Counted from the stretch's first letter, positions 1 through 8,177 are shown. The stretch: DNA of 64,000 nt from Nitrospira sp. (GCA_005116965.1 SWDG01000006.1:173495-237494); one strand, 5' to 3'. The notes: generated by a model not told the origin, from the letters alone. Numbers and translations: made by a program.

Positions 1-44
1 GATCTGTCACATCCCGGGTGTCTCATGTACCACAATTCCAAGAT

Positions 45-126
45 ACAAGGCGTACCCTCTGGGGTACGTTGAGGGCCTGAACGATGCGAGAACGCCGTTG
101 GCGGACTTTTTCAACACGCTGCTAAC
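45..126. repeat. Truncated copy of a dispersed palindromic repeat
   Basis: Read on the minus strand, this stretch runs GTTGAAAAAGTCCGCCA, then a GTTCTCGCAT-like stretch, then a small hairpin (CGTACCC, four-base loop, GGGTACG at 51-68) and GTACGCCTT. The same order of words occurs in the longer element at 36343-36466, so both belong to one family. Only the half up to the central hairpin is recognisable here. It lies just downstream of, and slightly overlaps, the end of the FmdB-like gene, where it may also act as a transcription stop. The homology is seen by eye; the outer boundary is approximate. Confidence 0.5.
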
Positions 127-286
127 TCTTCTTCGTGGTGTGAGCGATGAAGGAACTAAACAGCTGCTGCAGCTTCTTGCTTCCGCAGGCCGGGCATGTC
201 ACCTCGCCGGCTGCATGCTCTTTCAATGTTACCACGATCAACGATTCCTTCCCGCAATCGAGGCACGTATAGTCGTACATCGGCAT
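122..286 (-). CDS. FmdB-type zinc-ribbon protein
   Basis: This short frame of 54 residues starts MPMYDYTCLDCGK and carries two CxxC pairs, CLDC near residues 8-11 and CPAC near residues 34-37, with the spacing of the FmdB/CxxC-ssDA family of small putative regulatory zinc-ribbon proteins. It ends with a basic KK tail. The start is an ATG; a second ATG lies two codons in. It follows the universal stress protein gene by 20 bases on the same strand and is probably its last co-transcribed partner. The molecular role of the family is not established. An overlapping plus-strand frame is a shadow. Confidence 0.8.
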   Translation of the reverse strand: MPMYDYTCLDCGKESLIVVTLKEHAAGEVTCPACGSKKLQQLFSSFIAHTTKKS

Positions 287-306
287 GGTGTACACCCTTT
301 CGACAA

Positions 307-1170
307 TCAGCCAACAATCATGAGTGGATAGGTCCCCTGGTGCAACAGCGCATGTGACACGCTGCCGAGTAGCATGCGGGTGATGCCGCGGCGTCCACGG
401 GATCCCGCGAGAATAAGGTCGGGATTCAAGGCCTTGGCTTCCTGAAGAATTCCCTCGACCGGGGTGCCGAACGTAGTCACCACGCGGGTTTGGTAGCCAT
501 AGGATTTCAGCTTGGCGGCTATCTCGTCGAGGAAGTTCTTCGCCTTGCCGAGGGAATGGGTTTCCATATGCTCGGCCGAGACCGCATCCACCGGCCAGGG
601 TGGCCTGGTATGGGGGAGGACGGTGAAGAGGGTGACAGTGGGCGGTTCACGAAAGGGTTTCTGTTGAAGGAAGGAGAGAGCATGGTCTGCATCATAGCTC
701 CCTTGCAGGGGAAGCAAGATATGATGAAGCCTTTTTAAGGGGCCAGGAAGGATCAATTTCGCGCCAGGCCCGAATGTCAGCACTCGGTGGGAGACACTTC
801 CAACCAGCCGTTCCTTGATTGGTCCAAGGCCTCGGGCACCCAACAGAATGAGATTTATCTTTTGTTGTTCAGCCAAGGCCACGATCTGATCCACCGGAGA
901 TCCGACGACCAAATGTCTCGTCACCGGTCCGGCATCTAATGGCAGCAAGGACACGATGCGATCCAACAAGCGAGTCCCGTCATCGCGCATGTTGCGCTCG
1001 ACCGATTCGTACAGTTCTTGTGCTACCTCCGGAATCATCATGGGATAGGCTGGACTCGGAACATCGAGCACATGCACGAGGTGCAGTTCCTCGGCACGTG
1101 CTACGTATTTCAAGGTGCGCACGGCTTCATAGGAATGGTCGGAACCATCGACTGCAAGTAAGAGCTTCAT
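307..1170 (-). CDS. Universal stress protein, two UspA domains
   Basis: The 287-residue protein has two tandem UspA domains, about 1-140 and 147-287. Each keeps the ATP-binding loop of the family: ILLGARGLGPIKERLVGS in the first and ILAGSRGRRGITRMLLGS in the second (pattern G-x2-G-x9-G-S). The start MKLLLAVDGS is the classical UspA N-terminus with the nucleotide-contacting Asp. GAGG overlaps the stop of the upstream 31-codon gene and serves as ribosome-binding site. Tandem UspA proteins are cytoplasmic and generally bind ATP during starvation or oxygen stress. It is one of four usp genes in the first 7.4 kb, and the FmdB-like gene follows closely. Confidence 0.92.
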   Translation of the reverse strand: MKLLLAVDGSDHSYEAVRTLKYVARAEELHLVHVLDVPSPAYPMMIPEVAQELYESVERNMRDDGTRLLDRIVSLLPLDAGPVTRHLVVGSPVDQIVALAEQQKINLILLGARGLGPIKERLVGSVSHRVLTFGPGAKLILPGPLKRLHHILLPLQGSYDADHALSFLQQKPFREPPTVTLFTVLPHTRPPWPVDAVSAEHMETHSLGKAKNFLDEIAAKLKSYGYQTRVVTTFGTPVEGILQEAKALNPDLILAGSRGRRGITRMLLGSVSHALLHQGTYPLMIVG

Positions 1171-1177
1171 AAGAACC

Positions 1178-1273
1178 TCATTGGCAATCTGCCGGACAGA
1201 AGAAAACGATGTAGATTACAATCGCGAGACCAACGCCCACTGCTCCGAGCAGGAACCACTGTGCACGTGTCAT
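1178..1273 (-). CDS. 31-residue single-pass membrane peptide
   Basis: This short frame reads MTRAQWFLLGAVGVGLAIVI and ends YIVFFCPADCQ. It is one hydrophobic segment of about 20 residues with a short basic start and a tail holding two cysteines. A strong ribosome-binding site (GGGAGAAGA) lies directly before the ATG, and the stop is 7 bases from the start of the usp gene, so the two are likely translationally coupled. I do not recognise a family. The good start signal, the membrane-like composition and the tight spacing support a real gene; length alone would not. A role as a membrane partner of the stress protein is a guess. Confidence 0.55.
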   Translation of the reverse strand: MTRAQWFLLGAVGVGLAIVIYIVFFCPADCQ

Positions 1274-1324
1274 TCTTCTCCCCCTTAGTACAGATGGTCT
1301 TCAGCAAGTCCAATGCCGTCATAG

Positions 1325-1422
1325 GCGTGAAACGTGAAACGTGAAATGTGAAAGGAATCCGGGGCGGTTTAGAGGCACTTGTTCCTCGCCTCTCACTTTT
1401 CGCTTCTCACGCTTCACATCCT
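1325..1422. repeat. Imperfect intergenic palindrome built of GTGAAAC repeats
   Basis: The left arm holds three tandem CGTGAAA-like heptads; the right arm (CTCACTTTTCGC, TTCTCACGCTTCACATCC) is its imperfect reverse complement. Transcribed, it would form a long interrupted hairpin. It sits in the 345-base gap between two divergently transcribed stress genes (1274-1618). The rest of that gap shows no coding frame and no clear promoter. It resembles the element at 21339-21394 in plan (short direct repeats folded into a palindrome) but not in sequence. Confidence 0.5.
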
Positions 1423-1618
1423 GTGGCGCCTTCTGCCACAGCAGGCGAACAACCTCTGTAGCAGAGAGCCCCTGCTTCCGGAGGCGGCCCTATAGCCAGT
1501 AGCTGATCACGAAAGCAACCAACCGCAAATCCGTGGTTTCTCCAACCTCTTCACCAACTCCGGAAGCTCTTCGTGGGTGGCATCGCCCTTGCTCAATTAT
1601 TGGCCAGGAGGATCGTTC

Positions 1619-2122
1619 ATGGGGAAGGAGGCAAATCTCTTCGAGACCATACTGGTCCCGGTTGATTTTTCCCCCTGTTCAGATGAAGCATTTCGGGTCG
1701 CCTGTCAGGTCGCGCGGTTGTGTGGGGCGACAGTGCTTGTTCTGCACGTGATCGACACCAGTGCGCTTGCCGCATTCAATCGATTGGGTTTGCTGGCTGT
1801 TCCATCCGATGCCGCGCCACAGCGCCGCCGTTTACGCCATCATGCCCGTCTCAAAGTGAGGCAGTTGTTGGAGTCGAAGGTAGCCATGGATGTGAAGGTC
1901 ACACGCCTGATCGTGGAGGGGGTGCCCTTCGTCGAGATCGCCAAAGTTGCGCGCACGGGGGATATCGATCTGGTCGTGATAGGAAGCTACGGCGGTCGGT
2001 CCGGCAGTGTGGACAGGATTTTCTTTGGCAGCACAGCGGAAAAAGTCGTTCGCACAGCCGGTTGTCCCGTCTTGACCGTGCCGCTTGAAGCATCCGCGCC
2101 ACAGCGGAAGTCCACGCGTTGA
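1619..2122 (+). CDS. Universal stress protein, single UspA domain
   Basis: With the start at MGKEANLFETILVPVDFSP the protein has 167 residues. AGGAGG lies about 8 bases before this ATG, so it is preferred over an in-frame ATG at 1577. The N-terminal strand ILVPVDFS and the C-terminal VVIGSYGGRSGSVDRIFFGS loop give the complete ATP-binding form of UspA. It is followed after 30 bases by a cupredoxin gene and then another usp gene overlapping that one, suggesting one operon from 1619 to at least 3537. The substrate or partner is unknown. Confidence 0.9.
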   Translation: MGKEANLFETILVPVDFSPCSDEAFRVACQVARLCGATVLVLHVIDTSALAAFNRLGLLAVPSDAAPQRRRLRHHARLKVRQLLESKVAMDVKVTRLIVEGVPFVEIAKVARTGDIDLVVIGSYGGRSGSVDRIFFGSTAEKVVRTAGCPVLTVPLEASAPQRKSTR

Positions 2123-2152
2123 TCAATGGTTCATTGGCAGATGGAGGATCTC

Positions 2153-2584
2153 ATGACGATTGGGGCAAGTCTGGTACAGTGGCGCAGGTTGGGAATGGTT
2201 CTCTCTATGGTCTGTCTGGCCTGGATGTATGGGTCGGTTCTCCTGGCGCAATCCGAACAAGTGGTGGACGTGACGATCAAGGATTTTCGTTTTGTGACGA
2301 AGCAGAGTCCGTTGCGCTTGGGGTTTCCCACCGTCATTAAGGTACGGAATGATGACGCGGAGCGACACGATTTCAGCTCGACCATGTTTGAAGGGATTCC
2401 GACACAGATTGAAAAGGACGGTGTGATCGTGTATGGACGCGGGGTGGGGGGTGTCTTGCTCGATCCGAAGCAGGACGCCACGATTCGATTTGACATGACG
2501 CGACCAGGCCGGCACGTCTTTCGATGCTCGATTCACCCGACGATGAGCGGAGAGTTACTTCTATTAAGTGCGGAGGCAGTGTGA
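2153..2584 (+). CDS. Exported cupredoxin-like protein
   Basis: The 143-residue protein begins with an export signal (basic RR at residues 11-12, then a hydrophobic run to about residue 32, cleavage likely after LLAQ). The mature part has a plastocyanin-like layout with a possible type 1 copper site: His72 in ERHDF, then Cys125, His128 and Met131 in CSIHPTM. The ATG at 2153 is chosen because GGAGG precedes it by 5-6 bases; two upstream in-frame ATGs lack this. It probably carries electrons or copper in the periplasm. Its stop overlaps the GTG start of the next usp gene (GTGA), so the two are translationally coupled. Confidence 0.8.
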   Translation: MTIGASLVQWRRLGMVLSMVCLAWMYGSVLLAQSEQVVDVTIKDFRFVTKQSPLRLGFPTVIKVRNDDAERHDFSSTMFEGIPTQIEKDGVIVYGRGVGGVLLDPKQDATIRFDMTRPGRHVFRCSIHPTMSGELLLLSAEAV

Positions 2585-3537
2585 GTGTATCAGCAGGGGG
2601 ATTAAGAATTCTCTTGGCCACTGACGGGTCACAGGGATCAGCGGCGGCGGAGGCCTATGCCTGTGCGCTCGCCCACTCGTGGGGTGCCTCGCTGACCGTG
2701 ATGAGCGTTCTGGAGTTTCCACCTGGGATGAACCCAGACTATGCGGTGAATCGATTGTACTTGGATGAGTTGATGCAGGAGGCAACAACAAGGTTGGTGG
2801 ACTTAAAAGTGCGCGCGGGAGGCTTGGGGCTAGCAGTCCAATCACGCATCGCCACAGGAATCCCGAGTGAAGAAGTGCTGGCCGTCGCACGGGCTGAAGA
2901 CGCGGATCTGGTCGTGGTCGGAACGAAAGGGAAGACTGGTCTCGAGCACATCTTGCTGGGAAGCACGGCTGAGCGAATCATTCGTAGGGCACCCTGTCCC
3001 GTGTTGACCGTCCCGGCGGCAAAACAGCGCGCAGGGGAAGGTCTGAAGGCCACAGTCACAAGAATGCTCGTGCCGGTTGACTTCTCAGATTGCTCACTTG
3101 ACGCACTGGAGTATGGAGCGCTGATTGCACAACGATCGAAAACCTCGGTGAAACTCTTCCATGTGCTAGAGCCGGTGTCGTACGGGTTAGACTTTACGCT
3201 GCCCCAAATGGCTCAGCGGGAATCGAGCAAGACAGCCATCACGAAGCGGTTATCGGATCTCGTCTCCACGCTCACTTCCCTCGGCCTTGTATCCGACTTC
3301 CTGATTTCTGGCGGGCTGCCGGCCGATTCCATCCTTGATGCGGCTCAAGCTCAATCGGTTGACGTGATTGTGATGGGGACGCATGGCCGCCGGGGGTTGT
3401 CTCATGCGTTGTTTGGTAGCGTCGCGGAGTCCGTCCTGCGGAGATCCTCGTGCCCTGTTCTCACAGTACGGAGCCCGAAGTTACCGCCAGAACATCGTCG
3501 GGTCCTCTCAGGACAATCGATGCCGACCAATGTGTAA
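2581..3537 (+). CDS. Universal stress protein, two UspA domains
   Basis: The 318-residue protein starts at a GTG that overlaps the cupredoxin stop, with GGAGG 4-5 bases upstream. A longer frame opening at 2524 would lie inside the preceding gene and lacks such a site. Two UspA domains are present: ILLATDGS to VVVGTKGKTGLEHILLGS, and MLVPVDFS to IVMGTHGRRGLSHALFGS. Both keep the ATP-binding glycines and Ser. The second domain closely resembles the single-domain protein at 1619, so this array may have grown by local duplication and fusion. Confidence 0.92.
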   Translation: MSVSAGGLRILLATDGSQGSAAAEAYACALAHSWGASLTVMSVLEFPPGMNPDYAVNRLYLDELMQEATTRLVDLKVRAGGLGLAVQSRIATGIPSEEVLAVARAEDADLVVVGTKGKTGLEHILLGSTAERIIRRAPCPVLTVPAAKQRAGEGLKATVTRMLVPVDFSDCSLDALEYGALIAQRSKTSVKLFHVLEPVSYGLDFTLPQMAQRESSKTAITKRLSDLVSTLTSLGLVSDFLISGGLPADSILDAAQAQSVDVIVMGTHGRRGLSHALFGSVAESVLRRSSCPVLTVRSPKLPPEHRRVLSGQSMPTNV

Positions 3538-3551
3538 CCCAGGAGCGAGTT

Positions 3552-3776
3552 ATGCGAACGCGAAAAACAACAACCGGTAAAGCGAAAAGCCGAGTCGTCT
3601 CCAAAACAAGACGAACCGAGAAGCCCATCGAATTACCGGATGGCATGTGGGAACGGATCTCGCAGAAAGCGTACGAACTGTGGGAACAGCGCGGCCGTCA
3701 AGAAGGGAGCGCGTTTCGAGACTGGCTTGATGCGGAGGAAATCGTCATGGAAGAAATACATGAATCCCGCGAGTGA
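3552..3776 (+). CDS. DUF2934 protein
   Basis: The 74-residue protein has a lysine/arginine-rich N-terminal third (MRTRKTTTGKAKSR) followed by the DUF2934 core, where RISQKAYELWEQRGRQEG and WLDAEEIV match the family pattern of a short helical unit ending in a Trp-x-x-Ala-Glu motif. AGGAG lies 6 bases before the ATG. DUF2934 proteins are small and of unknown function, often found near stress genes. The basic head could bind nucleic acid, which is inference. The 3' end overlaps the following gene by 17 bases in another frame. Confidence 0.8.
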   Translation: MRTRKTTTGKAKSRVVSKTRRTEKPIELPDGMWERISQKAYELWEQRGRQEGSAFRDWLDAEEIVMEEIHESRE

Positions 3777-5151
3777 ACAAGCAACGGGATTCTGGGCTCC
3801 ACGGCCTGCGGCTCTGGATGCGATTCTCGCGCGGCTCGAATCGCTGTCGCTCAAGCCGGAATTTGCCCTGCAGCGAGAGATGGCGTTGGCACGGGCGTTG
3901 AGACCCTACCTGGGGGGCATCGCGGACAGACTCGTCGCACCGCTCGCTCAAGAAACCGAACTCGCCAATCTGTTCCTTCTCTGCGATTTCTATCCTGAAG
4001 ACGGGCAATTGACGCTGATCGAACAGTTACGAGATGTGATCACCGAACACATCCCCAATGAAGAACGGCAGTGGCTCGATCCCTTGAAACATTCCTATTT
4101 CGATCTGATGGAACTGACTTCTTTGCCGAGGCCAGGGGAAGATCTCACCCTGCGGTCGCTCGGAGATCGAACCACATTGGTGGTTCCCGGCCATGAATCC
4201 CTCAAGGATCTTGCTGCAGGCCGGGTGTTACTGACCCGCCTCGTCGGCACTCCGGATGGTGGCGAATCAGGCAAGGCAGTGTGGGCCGGCTGCGGAATCG
4301 TCTTGTCTCAGGCCGATGCCAACGCGGTGCTCGAGAGGACTGTGGAATGGCGCAGAGAAATGGAGTTGACCACCGGATCCTTTGCATTAGGGGAGTGGAG
4401 GGAGTTTACCAAGCGTTTCGGGTACATGTTCCTCTGGGCATTCGCACAGCTCCGCACGGATGCGTTGGTGGATGCCGTCGTCCATATTCGCTATCGCCGT
4501 CCCGATGGCCAGCCCTATCTCTATGCTGTGGCTCTGTACGACCACCATGAGTATCGGTTCTTTGTCGATGGATTGTCCGAGATGGGTGAGCTTAAGCCGG
4601 AGCAGACGGCGCCTCAGGTTAGAAGGCAAGGCCAGACCGACGATGTTCCTCCGACTTGCACATGGGCGCAGCGCGATGAGAGCGGTGTGACCGGCTCGAT
4701 TGTCGCGAAGGTGACACTCACGTCGTCCCAGCTCATCGTGGAATGCGATAGTCCAGCACGACTTGACCAGATCAAGCATCGACTCGCGGCCTCGTTTGGA
4801 TTTTCACTACATTTCCGATGTGAGACGCTCGTACCGCCCGCGCGGCAACTCTCGGTAGCCGAACTCATGTCCGATGAATCGCCGCCGTTAGTCGTGACAT
4901 CGGAAGAAGACCGTGCGCTGCTCAACCAGTTTCTTGAAAAAGCCTACTTGGAGTGGTCGGATCAGCCTCACCTCGCGCTTGGCGGGCACACGCCGCGACA
5001 TGCCGCCGCATCTGCCGCTATGAGCGGCAAGGTCGGTGCCTTAATCAATGAGATGGCCCAGCATGATCCAGGCCATCAGCGATGTGGCCGACCAGCGTTC
5101 GATTACAATCGTCTTCGCGCTCATGTGGGCTTGGATGAACTGCCAGAGTAA
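3760..5151 (+). CDS. Conserved protein of unknown function, 463 residues
   Basis: The start MNPASEQATGFWAPRP inside the end of the DUF2934 gene is chosen because the frame further upstream is the shadow of that gene. I cannot name the family. Visible traits are a helical N-terminal third, a middle with mixed strands, and a C-terminal segment (about 405-440) with EWSDQPHLALGGHTPRHAA, resembling the LGG-x-TP-x-A element found at the C-terminus of SEC-C-associated and Xre/MbcA-like proteins. No signal peptide or membrane segment is evident. Overlap with DUF2934 suggests coupled translation. The frame is long, intact and has normal codon use. Confidence 0.75.
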   Translation: MNPASEQATGFWAPRPAALDAILARLESLSLKPEFALQREMALARALRPYLGGIADRLVAPLAQETELANLFLLCDFYPEDGQLTLIEQLRDVITEHIPNEERQWLDPLKHSYFDLMELTSLPRPGEDLTLRSLGDRTTLVVPGHESLKDLAAGRVLLTRLVGTPDGGESGKAVWAGCGIVLSQADANAVLERTVEWRREMELTTGSFALGEWREFTKRFGYMFLWAFAQLRTDALVDAVVHIRYRRPDGQPYLYAVALYDHHEYRFFVDGLSEMGELKPEQTAPQVRRQGQTDDVPPTCTWAQRDESGVTGSIVAKVTLTSSQLIVECDSPARLDQIKHRLAASFGFSLHFRCETLVPPARQLSVAELMSDESPPLVVTSEEDRALLNQFLEKAYLEWSDQPHLALGGHTPRHAAASAAMSGKVGALINEMAQHDPGHQRCGRPAFDYNRLRAHVGLDELPE

Positions 5152-5241
5152 TTCGAGCTGCACCACTTGCCTCTTGACGAGATGGCGTATACAACCATCT
5201 CGCAGATGATGGCCGATGGGGAATAGCCTAAGGAGAAGCCG

Positions 5242-6489
5242 ATGACAGTAGAGCGTCCAACCGTCGGTATCTTAGTCGGTGGCGGGCCGGCTCCCGGAAT
5301 CAATAGTGTGATCAGCGCCGCCACGATCCGCAGTATTCTCGGGGGCTCGGACGTACTTGGAATCATCGATGGGTTCAAATGGCTCATGGAAGGGGGGACG
5401 GGACAGGTACGGCCGCTCTCGATCGAAGATGTGAGCCGAATCCATTTTCGGGGCGGGTCCTATCTGGGCACGTCGCGTGCGAACCCGACGAAAAGTACCG
5501 AGCTGCTCAATAACGTGTTGTTCGCGCTGTCGAGACTCAATGTCACCCGGCTGGTGACGATCGGTGGGGATGATACCGCATTTTCGGCCATGAAATTGGA
5601 AGAACATTCCGGCGGCCGTCTTCAAGTCATTCATGTTCCCAAGACCATCGACAATGATCTCGACCTTCCTTATGGCATTCCGACATTCGGGTTTCAAACG
5701 GCTCGTCACGTCGGGGCCGAGATCGTCAAAAATCTGATGGTCGACGCCCGCACCACCGCACACTGGTACTTGATCGTGACCATGGGGCGCAAGGCCGGCC
5801 ATCTCGCCTTGGGTATCGGAAAGGCCGCTGGTGCGACGCTGACGATTATTCCAGAGGAATTTCGCGAGAGGCCGGTCAAATTACAACGGGTCATCGATCT
5901 TCTCATCGGGGCCGTGATCAAGCGTCTTGAATATGGTCGGGCCGACGGGGTTGCAATGTTGGCCGAAGGACTGATCGAAATCATTGATTCTCGAGATCTT
6001 GGTGGGTTAGAGCATGTCGAACGAGACGAACACGGCCATTTACGAATGAGCGAAATAGATATCGGTGATGTGCTGCGGCGTGAACTGACGAAGCAGCTTC
6101 ACCAGCTGGGGCTTGCCATCAGCCTGGTGACGAAGAACGTCGGATATGAGCTCCGTTGTGCCGATCCCATTCCATACGATATCGAATACACACGCGATCT
6201 CGGCTATTGCGCTGCTCAGTATGTACTCGACGGCGGGACATCGGCCATGGTCTCGATTCAAAACGGACGGTTCACCCCGATTCCATTCAAGCAGATGGTG
6301 GATTCCTCCACTGGACGGACCAAGGTGAGGATGGTGGATATCGAATCCCAGTCCTACCAGATCGCTCGGCAATACATGATTCGACTCACGGAAGCCGACG
6401 TGAACAATCAGGACGCGCTGGGCCGCTATGCCGACTTGGCCGGCCTGTCTCCAGAGGCGTTTCGAGAACGGTTCAGTATAGTCCTTTGA
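5242..6489 (+). CDS. pfp: 6-phosphofructokinase, probably pyrophosphate-dependent
   Basis: The 415-residue protein has the PFK fold signatures: GGGPAPGINSVIS near residue 13, GGSYLGTSR, IGGDDTAFSA, and PKTIDNDLDLPYGIPTFGF. The second Asp in GGDD and the Lys in PKTIDND are the residues that mark PPi-dependent enzymes; ATP-dependent enzymes usually have GGDGS and PGTIDND. It would interconvert fructose 6-phosphate and fructose 1,6-bisphosphate in the cytoplasm using PPi, reversibly. AAGGAG precedes the ATG by 6 bases. It sits between stress genes rather than with other glycolytic genes. The cofactor call is inferred from motifs. Confidence 0.85.
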   Translation: MTVERPTVGILVGGGPAPGINSVISAATIRSILGGSDVLGIIDGFKWLMEGGTGQVRPLSIEDVSRIHFRGGSYLGTSRANPTKSTELLNNVLFALSRLNVTRLVTIGGDDTAFSAMKLEEHSGGRLQVIHVPKTIDNDLDLPYGIPTFGFQTARHVGAEIVKNLMVDARTTAHWYLIVTMGRKAGHLALGIGKAAGATLTIIPEEFRERPVKLQRVIDLLIGAVIKRLEYGRADGVAMLAEGLIEIIDSRDLGGLEHVERDEHGHLRMSEIDIGDVLRRELTKQLHQLGLAISLVTKNVGYELRCADPIPYDIEYTRDLGYCAAQYVLDGGTSAMVSIQNGRFTPIPFKQMVDSSTGRTKVRMVDIESQSYQIARQYMIRLTEADVNNQDALGRYADLAGLSPEAFRERFSIVL

Positions 6490-6529
6490 ACAACAGGGAT
6501 ACATCTCGTCGAACAAAAGGATATCCGAC

Positions 6530-7387
6530 ATGAAGATTCTTGCGACAGTTGATGGGTCAAAACATGGCAAGTGGGCGATCGAGTGGTTAGCGGAGATGCC
6601 GTTCGCGGTGCAGCCGGTCGTTCGTGTGCTGCATATCATCGATCTGGCGAGCCTTCGGGCTCCCTTTATGATCCAGCCGGCGATCGTCGGGACCGGACGA
6701 TACATTCAGTCCGAAGTCAAGCGGATGGAGGCAGCGGCCAAGTCCACGAAGAAAGAGTCGGAGGGTTTGTTGTCAACGCTTGGCTTGAGCGGGACCGTGA
6801 CGACCGACCAGGGCGCGGTGGCAGCGACGATCATGAAGCATGCGCAGCGTGGGGTCGGACTGCTGTCGATCGGGTCCCGAGGCTTGGATGCCTTAGACCG
6901 CTTTATGTTGGGCAGTATCTCGAATCATGCTATTCACCATGCGCCTTGTTCTGTGCTGGTGGTGAAAGAGAGTCCTCGGCCTGTACGGCATCTGGTTCTC
7001 GCAATTGATGGCTCGTCAGCCTCAGATAAGGCGGTTAAGTTCCTGATTCGCAACGTCAACCCGACACCCGATGGTTTGGATCGCGAACCAGTCGTGGTGA
7101 CCGTGATACATGCCGTGCCCTATTTTAAGTATCCAGAAGTCAAAGAAGCCGGGAAAGCGCTGGTCCAGCGCTATAGTGCTAAGCTCTCGAAATCAGGCTT
7201 CCAGATCCGTGAAGTCTTGAGGCTGGGGAAGCCGGCGGACGAGATTCTGACCGTGGCCAAACAGGAGAAGGCGGATCTGATTGTGACCGGAGCGAAGGGG
7301 CTGGGCGCAATCCGCCGAGTGCTGCTTGGCAGCGTTTCTACTCGTGTGGTGCAGCATGCCCACTGTGGAGTGCTCGTGGTCCGCTGA
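6530..7387 (+). CDS. Universal stress protein, two UspA domains
   Basis: The 285-residue protein starts MKILATVDGSKHGKWAIEWL. The first domain ends with LSIGSRGLDALDRFMLGS and the second (from LVLAIDGSSASDKAVKFL) with IVTGAKGLGAIRRVLLGS, so both ATP-binding loops are complete. It begins 40 bases after the phosphofructokinase stop and may be co-transcribed with it. This is the fourth usp gene and brings the total to seven UspA domains in 7.4 kb. Confidence 0.92.
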   Translation: MKILATVDGSKHGKWAIEWLAEMPFAVQPVVRVLHIIDLASLRAPFMIQPAIVGTGRYIQSEVKRMEAAAKSTKKESEGLLSTLGLSGTVTTDQGAVAATIMKHAQRGVGLLSIGSRGLDALDRFMLGSISNHAIHHAPCSVLVVKESPRPVRHLVLAIDGSSASDKAVKFLIRNVNPTPDGLDREPVVVTVIHAVPYFKYPEVKEAGKALVQRYSAKLSKSGFQIREVLRLGKPADEILTVAKQEKADLIVTGAKGLGAIRRVLLGSVSTRVVQHAHCGVLVVR

Positions 7388-7462
7388 AGATCAAAAGTAG
7401 GGGGTGGCTTATGGTTGGAGGAACAGGCTTGACGGAAAGGAAGAAGGCGCAATAGACTGACA

Positions 7463-7486
7463 CCCTCTCGGATCAACAAGAGAGGG
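7463..7486 (+). promoter_or_regulatory. Inverted repeat that covers the ribosome-binding site of the MarR gene
   Basis: CCCTCTC at 7463-7469 and GAGAGGG at 7480-7486 form perfect 7-bp arms around a 10-base loop. The right arm is itself the likely ribosome-binding site, 6 bases before the ATG at 7493. In RNA the hairpin would hide it; in DNA the repeat could be an operator for the MarR-type product. Either would allow self-control. The symmetry is direct; the function is inference. Confidence 0.45.
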
Positions 7487-7492
7487 AACCGT

Positions 7493-8173
7493 ATGACCGC
7501 ATTAATGAAGATTGGCCAAGAATCGCTTCCAGATCGTTTAGTGACAGGGCTTTCAAAAATCGGGTTGGCGATGAAGAGCCGTGCCTGGAGACGAAAGGGA
7601 CGGGCAGGGATTGGTCCCTTGCAAATCCAAGTGCTGACGTTTCTCCGATCTCGACCGAATCATTCGGCTACCGTTTCAACGATTGCCCGAGAACTCTCCG
7701 TGAAACTGCCGACGGCTTCTGAAGTCATCCGAACGCTTGAGGGGAAGCGATTGGTCCGCCGGCGCCGTCGGGAAATCGACAACCGTGTCGTGACAGTTCA
7801 CCTCACCGCCCTCGGGGCAAAGGCAGGCCATGTTGAAAATCGATGGCCGGAGATTCTGGCGTCCGCGACCAAGAATTTGTCGGTACAAGAGCAGGTCGCG
7901 CTTCTGAGTTCTCTCGTGAAGCTGATTCGCGCGCTTCAATTGCAAGGGGAAATTCCTGTTGCGCGCATGTGCGTCTCCTGCGAGCATTTCCGTCCGCATG
8001 CCTATGCGGAATCGGACAAACCGCATCACTGCGACTTCTACCATGTGGCATTTGGAGATCAGGCATTTCGCCTTGATTGTCCCGAGTACGTGGAAGGTCC
8101 CGCGGAAGATTCGAGCAATACTACCGACTCTCACAAAGCTGTGAGCATGGCCCAAGGCCTACCTACCGGCTGA
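7493..8173 (+). CDS. MarR-type regulator with cysteine-rich C-terminal extension
   Basis: Residues about 20-150 match a MarR winged helix: VSTIARELSVKLPTASEVI as recognition helix region and RRRREIDNRVVTVHLTALG as the wing. The remaining 60 residues hold four cysteines in CVSCEHFRP, HHCDFYHVAFG and LDCPEY, spaced like a zinc or Fe-S site. Such a tail would give a MarR dimer a metal- or redox-sensing part; this is inference. The gene follows the stress block on the same strand and its start is embedded in a hairpin (7463-7486). Length (226 residues) exceeds the usual 140-170 because of the tail. Confidence 0.8.
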   Translation: MTALMKIGQESLPDRLVTGLSKIGLAMKSRAWRRKGRAGIGPLQIQVLTFLRSRPNHSATVSTIARELSVKLPTASEVIRTLEGKRLVRRRRREIDNRVVTVHLTALGAKAGHVENRWPEILASATKNLSVQEQVALLSSLVKLIRALQLQGEIPVARMCVSCEHFRPHAYAESDKPHHCDFYHVAFGDQAFRLDCPEYVEGPAEDSSNTTDSHKAVSMAQGLPTG

Positions 8174-8177
8174 TGGC

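Noticed and set aside
98-331. 77-codon plus-strand open frame at the window start
   Set aside because: It lies opposite the FmdB-like zinc-ribbon gene at 122-286, whose two CxxC pairs make it the coding strand.
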